Shown piece after piece: positions 52,126 through 61,121 of a DNA stretch of 64,000 bases (the stretch's first letter is position 1; each line of letters opens with the position of its first letter). The DNA is taken from NCBI GenBank assembly GCA_002698425.1, contig NZXU01000050.1, forward strand, positions 1-64,000. Reading direction: 5' to 3'. The stretch comes from Ahrensia sp. Its GTDB lineage: Bacteria > Pseudomonadota > Alphaproteobacteria > Rhizobiales > Rhizobiaceae. The notes beneath the pieces were generated by a model. The model was not told the origin of the DNA, searched no databases, and was given only the letters and a program-made list of their open reading frames with translations. Both the position numbers and the translations under genes were made by a program.

Positions 52126-53640
52126 TCACTCTGTTGCAAATCCTACCCGCAGCCCGCCCCAATGGCGTCCCTTGACGAAGATCGGCGAGGAGAGATCCTT
52201 CATCAGCTGGTATTGCCCGCCACCCATGTCGCGCCGGTAGGTCTGAAGCAGAAACCGCTTCGTATTCCGGCCGGCAGCCAGCCCGGTGCGATCGTCGAAT
52301 ATGCGCCGGTTTCGGCAATTCGCGGCGTTCCAGACCGGATCATCGGTCTGCTGCTGCGAATATTTGTGGTTATGCGTGGGAAGATATCCGTTGCGATCGA
52401 CAGCCGCGCAAAACACCACCCGCGGATCGACGTCCAGGAACGCCTCCTGGATCGGCGGCATGACCGCATCGGTGAATTTGGTGAAGTCCGTCAGCACCTG
52501 CTGGGGATTCGTGCCTTCCACCGGACGATAGTGTTCGTCGAACAGCTGCGACATCGTCACGCGCCCTGACTCGACGGCTTCCTCGAAAAGCCGGGCGGTT
52601 CTCTCGGCTTCGGAGATGCAGGCCCGGATGACGGGCGTGTCGGCGGTCTCGATGCCGCTCTCCTCGACCAGCAGGATCATATCCTCGGAGAAGGCGACGA
52701 GATGGTCGAACTTCGCACGGGTATCGGCCAGTTTGGCGGCGTTTCCCTGTGCCATGTGATCGAGTTCGGTTACCTTTTCCAGGACATTGCCGCAGATTGC
52801 GTTGGCGCGCTCGACCGGCTCGGAAATGCCTGAAATCTCACTCGTCATCGACGCGACATTCTCGCCGAACACGTGGAACTTGCGCAGATCCGCGTCGATC
52901 GTCTCCGAACGCTCGACCGCCGCCGACGCCTTGTCGGCATTCGACCTGTTCTGTTTCTGGAGGATCTCCACGGATGCGCTCAAATTCCGCAGTCGCGAGA
53001 TAATGTCACGGGAAACCTGCTCGGTCTGGCCTGCAAGCTGGCGGACCGACTCGGCGACGACGGCAAATCCCCGCCCGGCGTCGCCGGCATGCGCCGCCAT
53101 GATCCCCGCATTGATGGCAAGCATTTGGGTTTCCGTCGCGATCCCCTGGATCGATTCCGAAAATCCGTAGACTTCCTTCAATTGCCCGACGACGGTCTCG
53201 AATTCGCCGAAAACGTCGCTGGAGGATTTGGCCATGTCGTTGATATCCTGGATGGCCATCGACAAGGCGTTCTCGATCGACGCCGCGGTATCGGTGAGCC
53301 CGTCGCGCACGGCGGCGGCCGAATGGACCGCTTCACGCGCGACCGTCGCCGCATCGGCGCTTGTCGACGCGATCTGCTGCAGGGAACCTGTCAGTTCATG
53401 AAAGGCCTTCGCCTCGCGATCGATATCGGAGGCGACTTCCGTCACCGTGCCTGATGTATCGGCGATGTTGACGGAAAGACTGCCAAGGCGTGCGCCGACC
53501 AGCGAAACGGCACGGGCCAGCTTCCCGGCATCTTCCGTTTGCACCACCGCCGGCTTCGCATTGATCGGCACGACTTCGGCTGTCGTCTCCTCGTCGTCTT
53601 GCGGCAGCGCCTGCGCACCCGAGTCAAGATGAATGGCCAT
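52126..53640 (-). CDS. cytosolic methyl-accepting-type receptor with C-terminal sensor domain
   Basis: A 504-residue protein without membrane segments or HAMP. The N-terminal two-thirds is a long coiled coil with a signalling hairpin in 'TETQMLAINAGIMAAHAGDAGRGFAVVAESVRQLAGQTEQ', clearly related to but divergent from the usual MCP tip. The C-terminal 110 residues ('PPIQEAFLDVDPRVVFCAAVDRNGYLPTHNHKYSQ', 'NCRNRRIFDDRTGLAAGRN', 'YRRDMGGGQYQLMKDLSSPI') form a sensor domain seen after many alphaproteobacterial MCPs. Whether it couples to CheA is uncertain. The start is ATG 53640 (MAIHLDSGAQ). It is divergent from the diguanylate cyclase gene. Confidence 0.85.
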   Translation of the reverse strand: MAIHLDSGAQALPQDDEETTAEVVPINAKPAVVQTEDAGKLARAVSLVGARLGSLSVNIADTSGTVTEVASDIDREAKAFHELTGSLQQIASTSADAATVAREAVHSAAAVRDGLTDTAASIENALSMAIQDINDMAKSSSDVFGEFETVVGQLKEVYGFSESIQGIATETQMLAINAGIMAAHAGDAGRGFAVVAESVRQLAGQTEQVSRDIISRLRNLSASVEILQKQNRSNADKASAAVERSETIDADLRKFHVFGENVASMTSEISGISEPVERANAICGNVLEKVTELDHMAQGNAAKLADTRAKFDHLVAFSEDMILLVEESGIETADTPVIRACISEAERTARLFEEAVESGRVTMSQLFDEHYRPVEGTNPQQVLTDFTKFTDAVMPPIQEAFLDVDPRVVFCAAVDRNGYLPTHNHKYSQQQTDDPVWNAANCRNRRIFDDRTGLAAGRNTKRFLLQTYRRDMGGGQYQLMKDLSSPIFVKGRHWGGLRVGFATE

Positions 53641-53831
53641 CAGAAACCTTTCGACGTTCCTCCGCCCCAAAAGGCAAACAGGCGAATCGGGCCTCCCGGC
53701 CGATACGCCATTTCACAGCTAAACCCGTATCATTGCGCGAATCTTGGGGAGCTGACCTCGCGTCAAAAGCGCAATTAACCGCGAATTATCGGATTTGGTC
53801 CAAGATTGAAGGGGGTGTGAGGAGAACGGGG

Positions 53832-54818
53832 ATGGCCGGTTTCGACGCGAAGACGGCGGCAGGCGAGCAGACGTCTTTCGAGCGGCTTGTCTCGGAACTG
53901 GCGCGCCAGCAAGCGCATCTCGAGGTGATCCTCGCCTGCATGTCGCAGGGAATCGCCCTTTTCGACGTCAACCAGCGGCTTCTCGTCAGCAATCGCCGAT
54001 ACATGAATATCTACGGTGCGCGTGAGGAGCTCGCAGCGCCCGGCATTCCGGTCGAAGACATTATCCGGCATCGCGTGAACGCCGGCGCCTATCCGGAAGC
54101 GCAACAGGACCGCAATGCCGACCGCTATATGGCTATGGCGCACGGAACCGCGCCGTCGCCCCAGCTTTTCAAACTGCGCGACGGGCGCATGATCTCCGTG
54201 AATTGCCACGCGCTCGAAGGCGGCGGCTGGTTGAGCACCCATGACGACGTCACGGAAATGTGGACGCTGCAGCAGGAAGTCGAGCACATGGCCTATCACG
54301 ACCAGCTCACCGGTCTGGGGAACCGTCGCCTTCTCGAAGACAGGCTGCGGGCAGCCTGCGCGGATGCGAAAGAGGGGCGCGGATCGGTCCTGGTCCTGAT
54401 CGACCTCGACGGGTTCAAGGCGGTGAATGACGGGCACGGCCACCAGGCCGGAGACAAGCTGCTTCAGGCGGTATCCGAACGCTTGAAAGAAAGTCCGGGC
54501 GACGCTTTCGCGGCCCGGCTGGGCGGCGATGAATTCGCGGTGCTGTTCCCGGTCCGGCAAGACGCTCGCCACGCATCCGAAGTGGCGCACCGCCTGATCG
54601 ACAAACTTCAGGAGCCATACAGGATTGGCGGCGTCGAACTCGGTTGCGGCGCGAGCGCCGGATTGACGCTGATCGGGCGTGAAACGGGAAGCATGGATCA
54701 GGCGATCGGCGAAGCCGACAAGGCGCTCTACATGTCGAAGCGCAGCGGCAAGGGGCGCGTGACGCGATTCAGCGCGGCAAGCCGGACGGATCGGGCGGCC
54801 GCTCTCGCAATCCCGTGA
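53832..54818 (+). CDS. PAS-GGDEF diguanylate cyclase
   Basis: A 328-residue cytosolic protein that should synthesise cyclic di-GMP from two GTP. A PAS-type domain covers residues 25-145 ('LEVILACMSQGIALFDVNQRLLVSNRRY'). A short helix leads to the GGDEF domain ('YHDQLTGLGNRRLLEDRLR', 'LVLIDLDGFKAVNDGHGH') with the intact active loop GGDEF at 231-235. The inhibitory I-site RxxD expected just before is not seen (SPGD), so product inhibition is probably weak. A strong GAGGAGAACGGGG precedes ATG 53832. It faces the cytosolic receptor gene across 191 nt. Confidence 0.9.
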   Translation: MAGFDAKTAAGEQTSFERLVSELARQQAHLEVILACMSQGIALFDVNQRLLVSNRRYMNIYGAREELAAPGIPVEDIIRHRVNAGAYPEAQQDRNADRYMAMAHGTAPSPQLFKLRDGRMISVNCHALEGGGWLSTHDDVTEMWTLQQEVEHMAYHDQLTGLGNRRLLEDRLRAACADAKEGRGSVLVLIDLDGFKAVNDGHGHQAGDKLLQAVSERLKESPGDAFAARLGGDEFAVLFPVRQDARHASEVAHRLIDKLQEPYRIGGVELGCGASAGLTLIGRETGSMDQAIGEADKALYMSKRSGKGRVTRFSAASRTDRAAALAIP

Positions 54819-54865
54819 TGAATGATCGGGGTTAGGCCGGCCTACGGTCCGGACGGGTGCGCCGA

Positions 54866-55210
54866 TCAGCCGGCGCGGAGAAACGCATCGAGCGTGTGTT
54901 CCAGCCCGACATCGACGAGGATCTCTTCCAGATCATGCAATGTCGTCGGCGAGGCTTCGCCAAAGGCGTTTTGCATGATTTTCGTCACTTCCATCAGGCG
55001 CTGGCGACAGAAGTCGATCTTCTGGATCGCGACGATCTGTTGCGGCGTCAGCTCCTCGCCGCCGATCGGCAGATCCTCGATCTCGCTGGCGATCAGCGCC
55101 AGTTCCTGGACCAGCAGTCCGACGAGTTCGGTCTGATGAATTTCGGCCTGGGTGCGCATCTTGCGGACCGGTGCGTCGTCCTCATCAAAGTCCTCAAAAG
55201 AAATCGACAT
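54866..55210 (-). CDS. cheT: CheT-like chemotaxis protein, candidate CheY-P phosphatase
   Basis: A 114-residue helical protein at the end of the chemotaxis operon, in the position of cheT (orf10) in Sinorhizobium meliloti. The helix 'QQIVAIQKIDFCRQRLMEVTKIMQ' contains D66-x3-Q70, the DxxxQ pattern used by CheZ to catalyse CheY-P dephosphorylation. There is no obvious CheZ C-terminal CheY-binding peptide, although the N-terminus is acidic (FEDFDEDDAP). Phosphatase activity is a hypothesis. The start ATG 55210 lies 17 nt inside cheD. Confidence 0.7.
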   Translation of the reverse strand: MSISFEDFDEDDAPVRKMRTQAEIHQTELVGLLVQELALIASEIEDLPIGGEELTPQQIVAIQKIDFCRQRLMEVTKIMQNAFGEASPTTLHDLEEILVDVGLEHTLDAFLRAG

Positions 55211-55730
55211 CGCCGACGCTCTCCAGTTCCCTGCTTATTTTCTTGGGTTCCGGCTCGGGAACCGCCGTGCCGATGAATTTCTGACGCGCCTTGCCGGTGC
55301 ATGGCTCGAATTCGATCCTGCGGCCCTGCGGCCCGCCAAGGCTGCTCGAAACCAGCATCAGACCTTCATTGACCACGAAATTCTTCGCGAACTCCGAATT
55401 CTTCGCGCCGGCGTCGCTGCGCGCATCGAGGACGCGCGCGCCGCCGAAAAGCTTGACCTGGAGGCGGCTGCGCGCGGCGCCCTTCTGGAACAGGCCGTTC
55501 AGCAGCATCTCCATCAGGTAGACGCCATAACGCCGCGACTGGTCGGACCCGTCGCGATCGGGATTGCCCGGCAAAAGAAAGTGGTTCATGCCTCCCACAC
55601 GCGTCAGCGGATCATAGATGCATGCGGCAACGCATGAGCCAAGAACCGTGGAAATGACCGTCCCTTCCACGTCCGACACGGCGAAATCGCCCTGGACGAT
55701 AGGGATCTTGTTTATTGTCATTGTCGTCAA
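55194..55730 (-). CDS. cheD: chemoreceptor glutamine deamidase CheD
   Basis: A 178-residue enzyme that deamidates glutamines of chemoreceptors to glutamates. The catalytic Cys is in 'STVLGSCVAACIYDP' and the catalytic His in 'VGGMNHFLLPG'; 'VKLFGGARVLD' and the C-terminal 'GPQGRRIEFEPCTGKA' complete the family pattern. Both a Thr and the Cys-His pair are intact. It overlaps cheY2 by 4 nt and cheT by 17 nt. Confidence 0.95.
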   Translation of the reverse strand: MTTMTINKIPIVQGDFAVSDVEGTVISTVLGSCVAACIYDPLTRVGGMNHFLLPGNPDRDGSDQSRRYGVYLMEMLLNGLFQKGAARSRLQVKLFGGARVLDARSDAGAKNSEFAKNFVVNEGLMLVSSSLGGPQGRRIEFEPCTGKARQKFIGTAVPEPEPKKISRELESVGDVDFF

Positions 55731-56116
55731 TTCAGTCGTCCCACCACCGATTCGATTGATTTCTTCAGGACATCCGGCGTGAACGGCTTGGCGATAACGT
55801 TGTTGACGCCGAGCTTGACGGCGTTCTGCACCACCGTGGCGTCCTTGCGGCCGGTCAGGATGATGAAGCCGGTCTTGCCCAGCTTGGGATGGGCGCGGAT
55901 CGCGCGCAGCAACTGGAAGCCGTCGATATCCGGCATGTAAAGATCGGATATCGCCAGGTGCACCGGCTCTGCGTTCAGCTTGGTGAACGCCTCGCGACCG
56001 TCCTTTGCGACGCTGATATGCTTTACGCCCATCTGCTGGAGGGCTTCGACTGTCACCATACGACTGGATATATGGTCGTCGACAACCATGATCCTCAATA
56101 CGTCAAGCACAGACAT
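55727..56116 (-). CDS. cheY2: chemotaxis response regulator CheY (second copy)
   Basis: A 129-residue single-domain receiver. The acid pocket is 'IMVVDDHISSRM' (residues 9-20), the phosphorylation site Asp58 is in 'LAISDLYMPDIDGFQLL', and Thr/Lys switches are in 'IILTGRKDA' and 'NVIAKPFTPDVLKKS'. In rhizobia CheY2 is the output regulator that slows the flagellar motor and CheY1 is a phosphate sink; the order here matches that plan. It starts 14 nt inside the cheB 3' end. Confidence 0.93.
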   Translation of the reverse strand: MSVLDVLRIMVVDDHISSRMVTVEALQQMGVKHISVAKDGREAFTKLNAEPVHLAISDLYMPDIDGFQLLRAIRAHPKLGKTGFIILTGRKDATVVQNAVKLGVNNVIAKPFTPDVLKKSIESVVGRLN

Positions 56117-57164
56117 TCTGTGTTACCTCCATGCGGGTGCCGAAAAGGGCATCGGTTATTTCGTTTAGTGGCAAAATCTCTTTTGCAGCGCCGAGCCGCG
56201 CAGCGGCGGCCGGCATTCCGTAGACAAGGCTTGTCGCACGATCCTGGGCGACCGTGTGCGCGCCCGCGTTCTTGAGCGCGAGCAGCCCTTCCGCGCCGTC
56301 GCTGCCCATCCCGGTCAGGAGAGCGGCCGCGCATTTGCGGCCATAGGCGTTGGCGACCGATTCGAACATGACGTCGACCGAAGGCCGGTGACCGGACCGC
56401 AGCTCTCCCGGCATGATCCGGCAGACCCGGTCGGTGCGGCCGGCGACCGTCAGATGGCCGACCGCGCCCGGCGCGATGTAGACGTGACCGGGCCGTATCT
56501 GCATTCCGTCCGCCGCTTCCGTGACGGTCGGCTTGCACAGCCGGTCCAGCCGCTGGGCGAAACTGCGGGTGAAATGTTCCGGCATGTGCTGCGTCACGAG
56601 CGTCGGGGGGCAATCCGCCGGGAAGCCGGTCAGCACCTCCGTCAGCGCCTCCACGCCGCCGGTCGAAGCGCCGATCGCGATGACGTCGAGGCCAGGTTTC
56701 TTCATGCCGCCGCCGGAACGCGGCCCGGGTGCTTCATAGGACGCCGCCGGGGCGCCCCGCTTCTGCCTGATGACGCCCTTGGCCGCCGCCGCCGCCTTGA
56801 CGTTCTCGCACATCGCCTGCAGCGCTTCCTCGTCGTCCATGCGGGGTTTCGGCAGGCAGGAGAAGGCGCCGATCTCGAGTGCGGCGATCGTCGCGTCGGC
56901 GCCCTTGCGGGTCCAGCTGGAGATCATCACTACCGGCATCGGGCGCAGCCGCATCAGCCGCTCCAGGAAGTCGAGACCGTTCATGCCCGGCATTTCGATG
57001 TCGAGCGTGATCACGTCGGGATCCAGCGCCTTGATCATCTTGCGGGCTTCTTCCGGATTGGCGGCCGTGCCGACGACCTTGATCTCCGGATCGCCCTCGA
57101 GAACCGCGGCGATCAGCTTCTGCATGGATGGCGAGTCATCGACGACTATCGTGCGGACGCTCAT
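56103..57164 (-). CDS. cheB: chemotaxis methylesterase CheB
   Basis: A 353-residue two-domain enzyme. The receiver domain (residues 1-125) has Asp55 in 'VITLDIEMPGMNGLDFL'. The C-terminal methylesterase has the catalytic Ser in 'VIAIGASTGGVEAL', the His in 'LVTQHMPEHFTRSFAQRLD' and the Asp near 'LLTGMGSDGAEG'. It removes receptor methyl groups after phosphorylation by CheA. The start overlaps the cheR stop by 4 nt. Confidence 0.97.
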   Translation of the reverse strand: MSVRTIVVDDSPSMQKLIAAVLEGDPEIKVVGTAANPEEARKMIKALDPDVITLDIEMPGMNGLDFLERLMRLRPMPVVMISSWTRKGADATIAALEIGAFSCLPKPRMDDEEALQAMCENVKAAAAAKGVIRQKRGAPAASYEAPGPRSGGGMKKPGLDVIAIGASTGGVEALTEVLTGFPADCPPTLVTQHMPEHFTRSFAQRLDRLCKPTVTEAADGMQIRPGHVYIAPGAVGHLTVAGRTDRVCRIMPGELRSGHRPSVDVMFESVANAYGRKCAAALLTGMGSDGAEGLLALKNAGAHTVAQDRATSLVYGMPAAAARLGAAKEILPLNEITDALFGTRMEVTQNVCA

Positions 57165-58039
57165 TTCATACCCCCGGTCGGTTCATGTCTGTAACTGGTG
57201 ATCCCGATCTGCCGCAGGTCTTTTGCTGCCGGACCGCTGACCCGCTCGGAGTGGCCGATATAGAGATGGCCGCCCGGCTTCAGCACCGAGGAGAAACGGG
57301 AGAAGATCTGCGCCTGAAGATCCTGTTCGAAATAGATCAGGACGTTGCGGCAGAAGATGACGTCGAATTTCTGCTTGAAGGGCCAGTCGTTCAACAGGTT
57401 CAGGAACCGGAACGCGATCAGGTCGCGCAATTGCTGGCTCGCCTCGCCGCTGTCTCCGACCCGCTTGAAATAGCGGTCGCGGATCGCCGGCGGCATGCGC
57501 GAGACCATTTCGGCGCTGTATCGGCCTTCCTTCGCCTTCTCGAGCGAATTGTGGTCGATATCGCTTGCCAGGATCTTCAGATTGTAGCGTGCCGCCTCGG
57601 GGAAGGCCTGCAGCACGGTGCAGGCGATCGTGTAGGGCTCCCGGCCGTCCGAACAGCCGGCGGACCACATGCGCACGGATTCCCCGTTCTTCAGGCGTTC
57701 CGCCAGAACCGGCATGACCGTGCCGCCGAGATGCTCGAAATGATGCGGCTCGCGGAAGAAATTCGTGACATTCGTGGTGATCGCCGAAATCAGCTCGCGA
57801 CGTTCTTCATTGCCGCTCGCCGAACCCACGAAGTCGATATAGGCGCCGAAGTCGGCCATCTGCAGCCGGCGCAGCCGCTTGACCAGCCTGGAATAGACCA
57901 GATCCCGCTTGGCTTCGGTCAGGTTTATCCCCGCCTCGCTGCGCACCAGCGTTGCGATCAGGGAAAACTGCTTGTCTGTCAGGACGTATTCGCGACCGGG
58001 GTCTTGTTTGGCGATTGCCCCGTTGAAAGCCGGGCTCAT
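57161..58039 (-). CDS. cheR: chemotaxis methyltransferase CheR
   Basis: A 292-residue SAM-dependent enzyme that methylates receptor glutamates. The N-terminal helical domain has 'SRLVKRLRRLQMADFGAYIDFV'. The SAM domain shows 'TTNVTNFFREPHHFEHL', 'RMWSAGCSDGREPYTIA' (usually AGCSTGEE), 'LASDIDHNSLEKAKEGRY' and 'FDVIFCRNVLIYFE'. It overlaps cheW by 4 nt and cheB by 4 nt. The operon receptor ends in a WxxF tether that CheR may bind. Confidence 0.97.
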   Translation of the reverse strand: MSPAFNGAIAKQDPGREYVLTDKQFSLIATLVRSEAGINLTEAKRDLVYSRLVKRLRRLQMADFGAYIDFVGSASGNEERRELISAITTNVTNFFREPHHFEHLGGTVMPVLAERLKNGESVRMWSAGCSDGREPYTIACTVLQAFPEAARYNLKILASDIDHNSLEKAKEGRYSAEMVSRMPPAIRDRYFKRVGDSGEASQQLRDLIAFRFLNLLNDWPFKQKFDVIFCRNVLIYFEQDLQAQIFSRFSSVLKPGGHLYIGHSERVSGPAAKDLRQIGITSYRHEPTGGMK

Positions 58040-58512
58040 GCAGCCTGTAACTCCATTTCGGGCGTAATCGCCTCAAGGGAGATTTCGCAGATGATACGCT
58101 TGTCCATGACGATGACCCGATTGAACATCTCACTGGACATGGACGGATTGACCTCGGGCACCGGGCGCAGGTGATCCGGCCCGACATCGAGAATGTCGGA
58201 AACGGAATCGACGAGCAGGCCGAGCGTCTTGTCGCGGACGTGGACGACGATGATCACGTGGCGCTCGCAGGGCTCGCTCAGCCCCATGCCGAGGCGCGCC
58301 GACAGGTCCATGATCGGCAGGATCGTGCCGCGCAGGTTGATCACGCCGATGATGTAATCGGGGGAGTGCGGCAGCTTGGTCGCCTGGCTCCAGCCGCGAA
58401 TCTCGCGCGTCCTCGTGATTTCGACGCAGAATTCCTGGTCTCCGACGCGAAACGCGATGAATTCCTCGCCGCCGACAGTCTGCATTTCCAAGTCATCTTG
58501 CATCGTATTCAC
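58036..58512 (-). CDS. cheW: chemotaxis coupling protein CheW
   Basis: A 158-residue adaptor joining receptors to CheA. Typical segments are 'EEFIAFRVGDQEFCVEITRTREIRGW', 'YIIGVINLRGTILPIMDLSARLGM' and 'GLLVDSVSDILDV'. The start is GTG 58512, overlapping the cheA stop as GTGA; ATG 58503 is a shorter alternative. Length is normal. Confidence 0.96.
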   Translation of the reverse strand: MNTMQDDLEMQTVGGEEFIAFRVGDQEFCVEITRTREIRGWSQATKLPHSPDYIIGVINLRGTILPIMDLSARLGMGLSEPCERHVIIVVHVRDKTLGLLVDSVSDILDVGPDHLRPVPEVNPSMSSEMFNRVIVMDKRIICEISLEAITPEMELQAA

Positions 58513-60740
58513 CCTGCCATGGATTGTATGACGGCATCGCTCGGGTCGCTCGTCTGGTGCGACACGATGTGGTCACAGTCGAGAATGAGAGCGATCTGGC
58601 CATTGCCGAGAATGGTGGCCGCCGCGATCGACGGCACGCGCTTGTAGTTGGATTCGAGGCTCTTGATGACGACCTGCTGCTGTCCCTCGATCGAATCGAC
58701 CAGGAAAGCGCCCATGCCGTTCTTGCCGCCCTCGACCACCATGATAGTGCCCTTCGTGAAGTCGGTGCGCTTGTCGGCGAAGCCGAGCTGGCGGCCGACA
58801 TCGATGATCGGGATCAACTGGTTGCGCATCTTCACGACGCGGTTGTTCTTGCCGATCGTGTAGACGTCGCCCGGCTTCAGCGTCGCCGTCTCCAGAACCG
58901 CAGAAACGGGCAGGACGAGCGTCTGGCCGGCTTCCTTGACGATCATGCCGTCGAGGACCGCCAGCGTCAGCGGCAGGCTCATCGAGAACAGCGAGCCATG
59001 CCCGGGCTCCGACGAGATGTTGACGCGGCCGCCAAGCGCCTGGATCGACTGGCGCACGACGTCCATGCCGACGCCGCGGCCCGACACGTCGGTGATCGTT
59101 TCCGCCGTCGAAAAGCCGGCGGCGAAGATCAGGTTGTCGATATCGTCATCGGACAGCTTCGCGTCGCGCGCGACGATGCCCTTTTCGATCGCCTTGTTCA
59201 GGACGCGTTCGCGGTTGATGCCGGCGCCGTCATCCTTGATCTCGATGACGATCCGGCCGGACGAATGGTAAGCCGAGAGCTTCACCGTGCCGTGCGTGGG
59301 CTTGCCCTTCGACTGGCGCGTTTCCGGATCCTCGATGCCGTGGTCGACGGCGTTGCGGATCATGTGGGTGAGCGGATCGATCAGACCCTCGATGACCGTC
59401 GTGTCGACCTCGGTATGCTCGCCCTCGAGCTCCAGCATCGCCTTCTTGCCGGTCGCCGAGCAGACCTCGCGGATGATGCGCGACATGCGCATGAAGACCG
59501 GCTTGACCGGTTGCGCGCGGATCGCCATGACGCCGCTCTGGATTTCGCGGGTCAGGTTCTGCAATTCGACCAGGGCGAGCGCGGCCGGCGACGCGTTGCC
59601 GAAGCCCGCCTGGCCGATGCGCTCCGCGAGCATCGCCTGGTTGATCACCAGCTCGCCCATGAGGTTGATCAGCCGGTCGACCTTCTCGGATTCGACGCGA
59701 ATGGTCTGGCTGGCCTTCTTGACCTCTTTCTTGCCGGCGCGGGCGCCCGCATCCTCGGATCCCTCGTCGGAATTGCCCGCTTCGGCGTCCGGTTCCGCCT
59801 GCGCGGAGGGCGCGCCGATATCGGCGGCCTCCAGGGAGCCGATCAGGTCTGCAACCGGATTGCCGGCGTCCGCGGGCACCGTTTCCGGATCCTGTCCGAA
59901 ATCGTCGATATCGGGAATGCCGCCACCGCTTTCGGTTTCGTCGAGAGACTGCAGGAAGGCGTCCAGGCTCGCGCCGTCATCGGCCGCCGGAGCGCCGGTC
60001 TCCTCGATCGACAGGGCGCATTCGCCGTCGACCCAATCGAAAACCGCCTCGATATCCTCGCGTGCGCTCTCCGTTTCGAGATCGAGCTGCCATTTCAGGT
60101 AGCTTTCATCGGGCGAAAGCTCGGAGAGCTTGGGAAGATCCGCCGAATCGCAGGTCACGGAGAGCGTGCCCATATCGGCCAGCTCGCGGAAGAACCGCAG
60201 CGGATCATGGCCTTTCAGATAAAGGCTGGCATGCGGTGCGAAGGAGATGTGAAAGCGACGCCCTGCCGGCGTGTCGGGGACGCCGAGGTCGCCGAGATCG
60301 ATCATCACGGGCGCGAAATCGGCCAGCGCATCGTCCTCGTCATCGGCCTCTTCCGCCGCCTCGCTCAAGCCGAAGGCGGTTTCAAGTTCATTGGCGAGAC
60401 CCGACGTGTCGTCCGGCTCCGAACCGGTACGTTCCGCTTCGATCACATCGGACAGCACATCGACGGACCGCAGCAGCAGATCCATCCGATCCTCGTTGAC
60501 CTGGTTCAGGTCATTGCGGATCACGTCGAGGGCATTTTCGAAGACATGCGCGAAGGAGACGAGCGCGGAGAAGCCGAAGGCTCCCGCGCCGCCCTTGATG
60601 GAGTGAACGGCGCGAAAGACCGCGTTCACCGTATCGATGTCGGGCCCGGACGACTGGATTTCGTGCAATCCCGTCTCGAGCTCCGCCATCTGGTCGGCGC
60701 ATTCGGCGAAGAATGTTTCCTTGATATCGTCTAGGCTCAT
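58509..60740 (-). CDS. cheA: chemotaxis histidine kinase CheA
   Basis: A 743-residue kinase. The HPt domain holds the phosphorylated His46 in 'RAVHSIKGGAGAFGF'. A long acidic linker (residues about 130-330) takes the place of P2. The dimerisation region begins 'KVDRLINLMGELVINQAML'; the ATPase N-box is 'HMIRNAVDHGIEDPE', then 'IEIKDDGAGIN' and 'GRGVGMDVVRQSIQALGG'. The C-terminal CheW-like domain follows. It starts 15 nt after cheY1. Confidence 0.97.
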   Translation of the reverse strand: MSLDDIKETFFAECADQMAELETGLHEIQSSGPDIDTVNAVFRAVHSIKGGAGAFGFSALVSFAHVFENALDVIRNDLNQVNEDRMDLLLRSVDVLSDVIEAERTGSEPDDTSGLANELETAFGLSEAAEEADDEDDALADFAPVMIDLGDLGVPDTPAGRRFHISFAPHASLYLKGHDPLRFFRELADMGTLSVTCDSADLPKLSELSPDESYLKWQLDLETESAREDIEAVFDWVDGECALSIEETGAPAADDGASLDAFLQSLDETESGGGIPDIDDFGQDPETVPADAGNPVADLIGSLEAADIGAPSAQAEPDAEAGNSDEGSEDAGARAGKKEVKKASQTIRVESEKVDRLINLMGELVINQAMLAERIGQAGFGNASPAALALVELQNLTREIQSGVMAIRAQPVKPVFMRMSRIIREVCSATGKKAMLELEGEHTEVDTTVIEGLIDPLTHMIRNAVDHGIEDPETRQSKGKPTHGTVKLSAYHSSGRIVIEIKDDGAGINRERVLNKAIEKGIVARDAKLSDDDIDNLIFAAGFSTAETITDVSGRGVGMDVVRQSIQALGGRVNISSEPGHGSLFSMSLPLTLAVLDGMIVKEAGQTLVLPVSAVLETATLKPGDVYTIGKNNRVVKMRNQLIPIIDVGRQLGFADKRTDFTKGTIMVVEGGKNGMGAFLVDSIEGQQQVVIKSLESNYKRVPSIAAATILGNGQIALILDCDHIVSHQTSDPSDAVIQSMAG

Positions 60741-60755
60741 GATTCAGGCTCGTCC

Positions 60756-61121
60756 TTACGGCATCACGCGATTGACGGCCCTGGTCAGCTTCTCAGGGTC
60801 GAAGGGTTTGACGATCCAGCCGGTGGCGCCGGCGCTCTGCGCGCGCTGCTTCTTTTCCGGTGCGCTTTCCGTGGTCAGGACCAGGATCGGCACGCGGTTG
60901 TATTCCTCGGATTTGCGGACATTTTCGATGAACTCGAACCCGTCCATCACGGGCATGTTGATGTCCGTGATGACCACGTCGGGCAGGGATTCGCGCAGTT
61001 TCTCGATGCCGTCCGCACCGTCTTCGGCCGTCACGACCTCGAAGCCGGCGCCGGACAATGTGTGACGCAGCATTTCCCGCATCGTGCGGGAATCGTCGAC
61101 CGTCAATATCTTCTTAAGCAT
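60756..61121 (-). CDS. cheY1: chemotaxis response regulator CheY (first copy)
   Basis: A 121-residue receiver with 'ILTVDDSRTMREML' at residues 5-18, Asp53 in 'VVITDINMPVMDGFEFI', 'ILVLTTESAPEKKQRA' and Lys in 'GWIVKPFDPEKL'. In Sinorhizobium the CheY beside cheA acts as a phosphate sink rather than a motor binder; the same is inferred here from position. It overlaps the STAS gene by 8 nt. Confidence 0.94.
   Translation of the reverse strand: MLKKILTVDDSRTMREMLRHTLSGAGFEVVTAEDGADGIEKLRESLPDVVITDINMPVMDGFEFIENVRKSEEYNRVPILVLTTESAPEKKQRAQSAGATGWIVKPFDPEKLTRAVNRVMP

Noticed and set aside
52126..53640. Calling the cytosolic receptor-like protein a standard chemoreceptor
   Set aside because: The signalling tip departs from the canonical sequence at key contact residues, so only a receptor-type label is justified.
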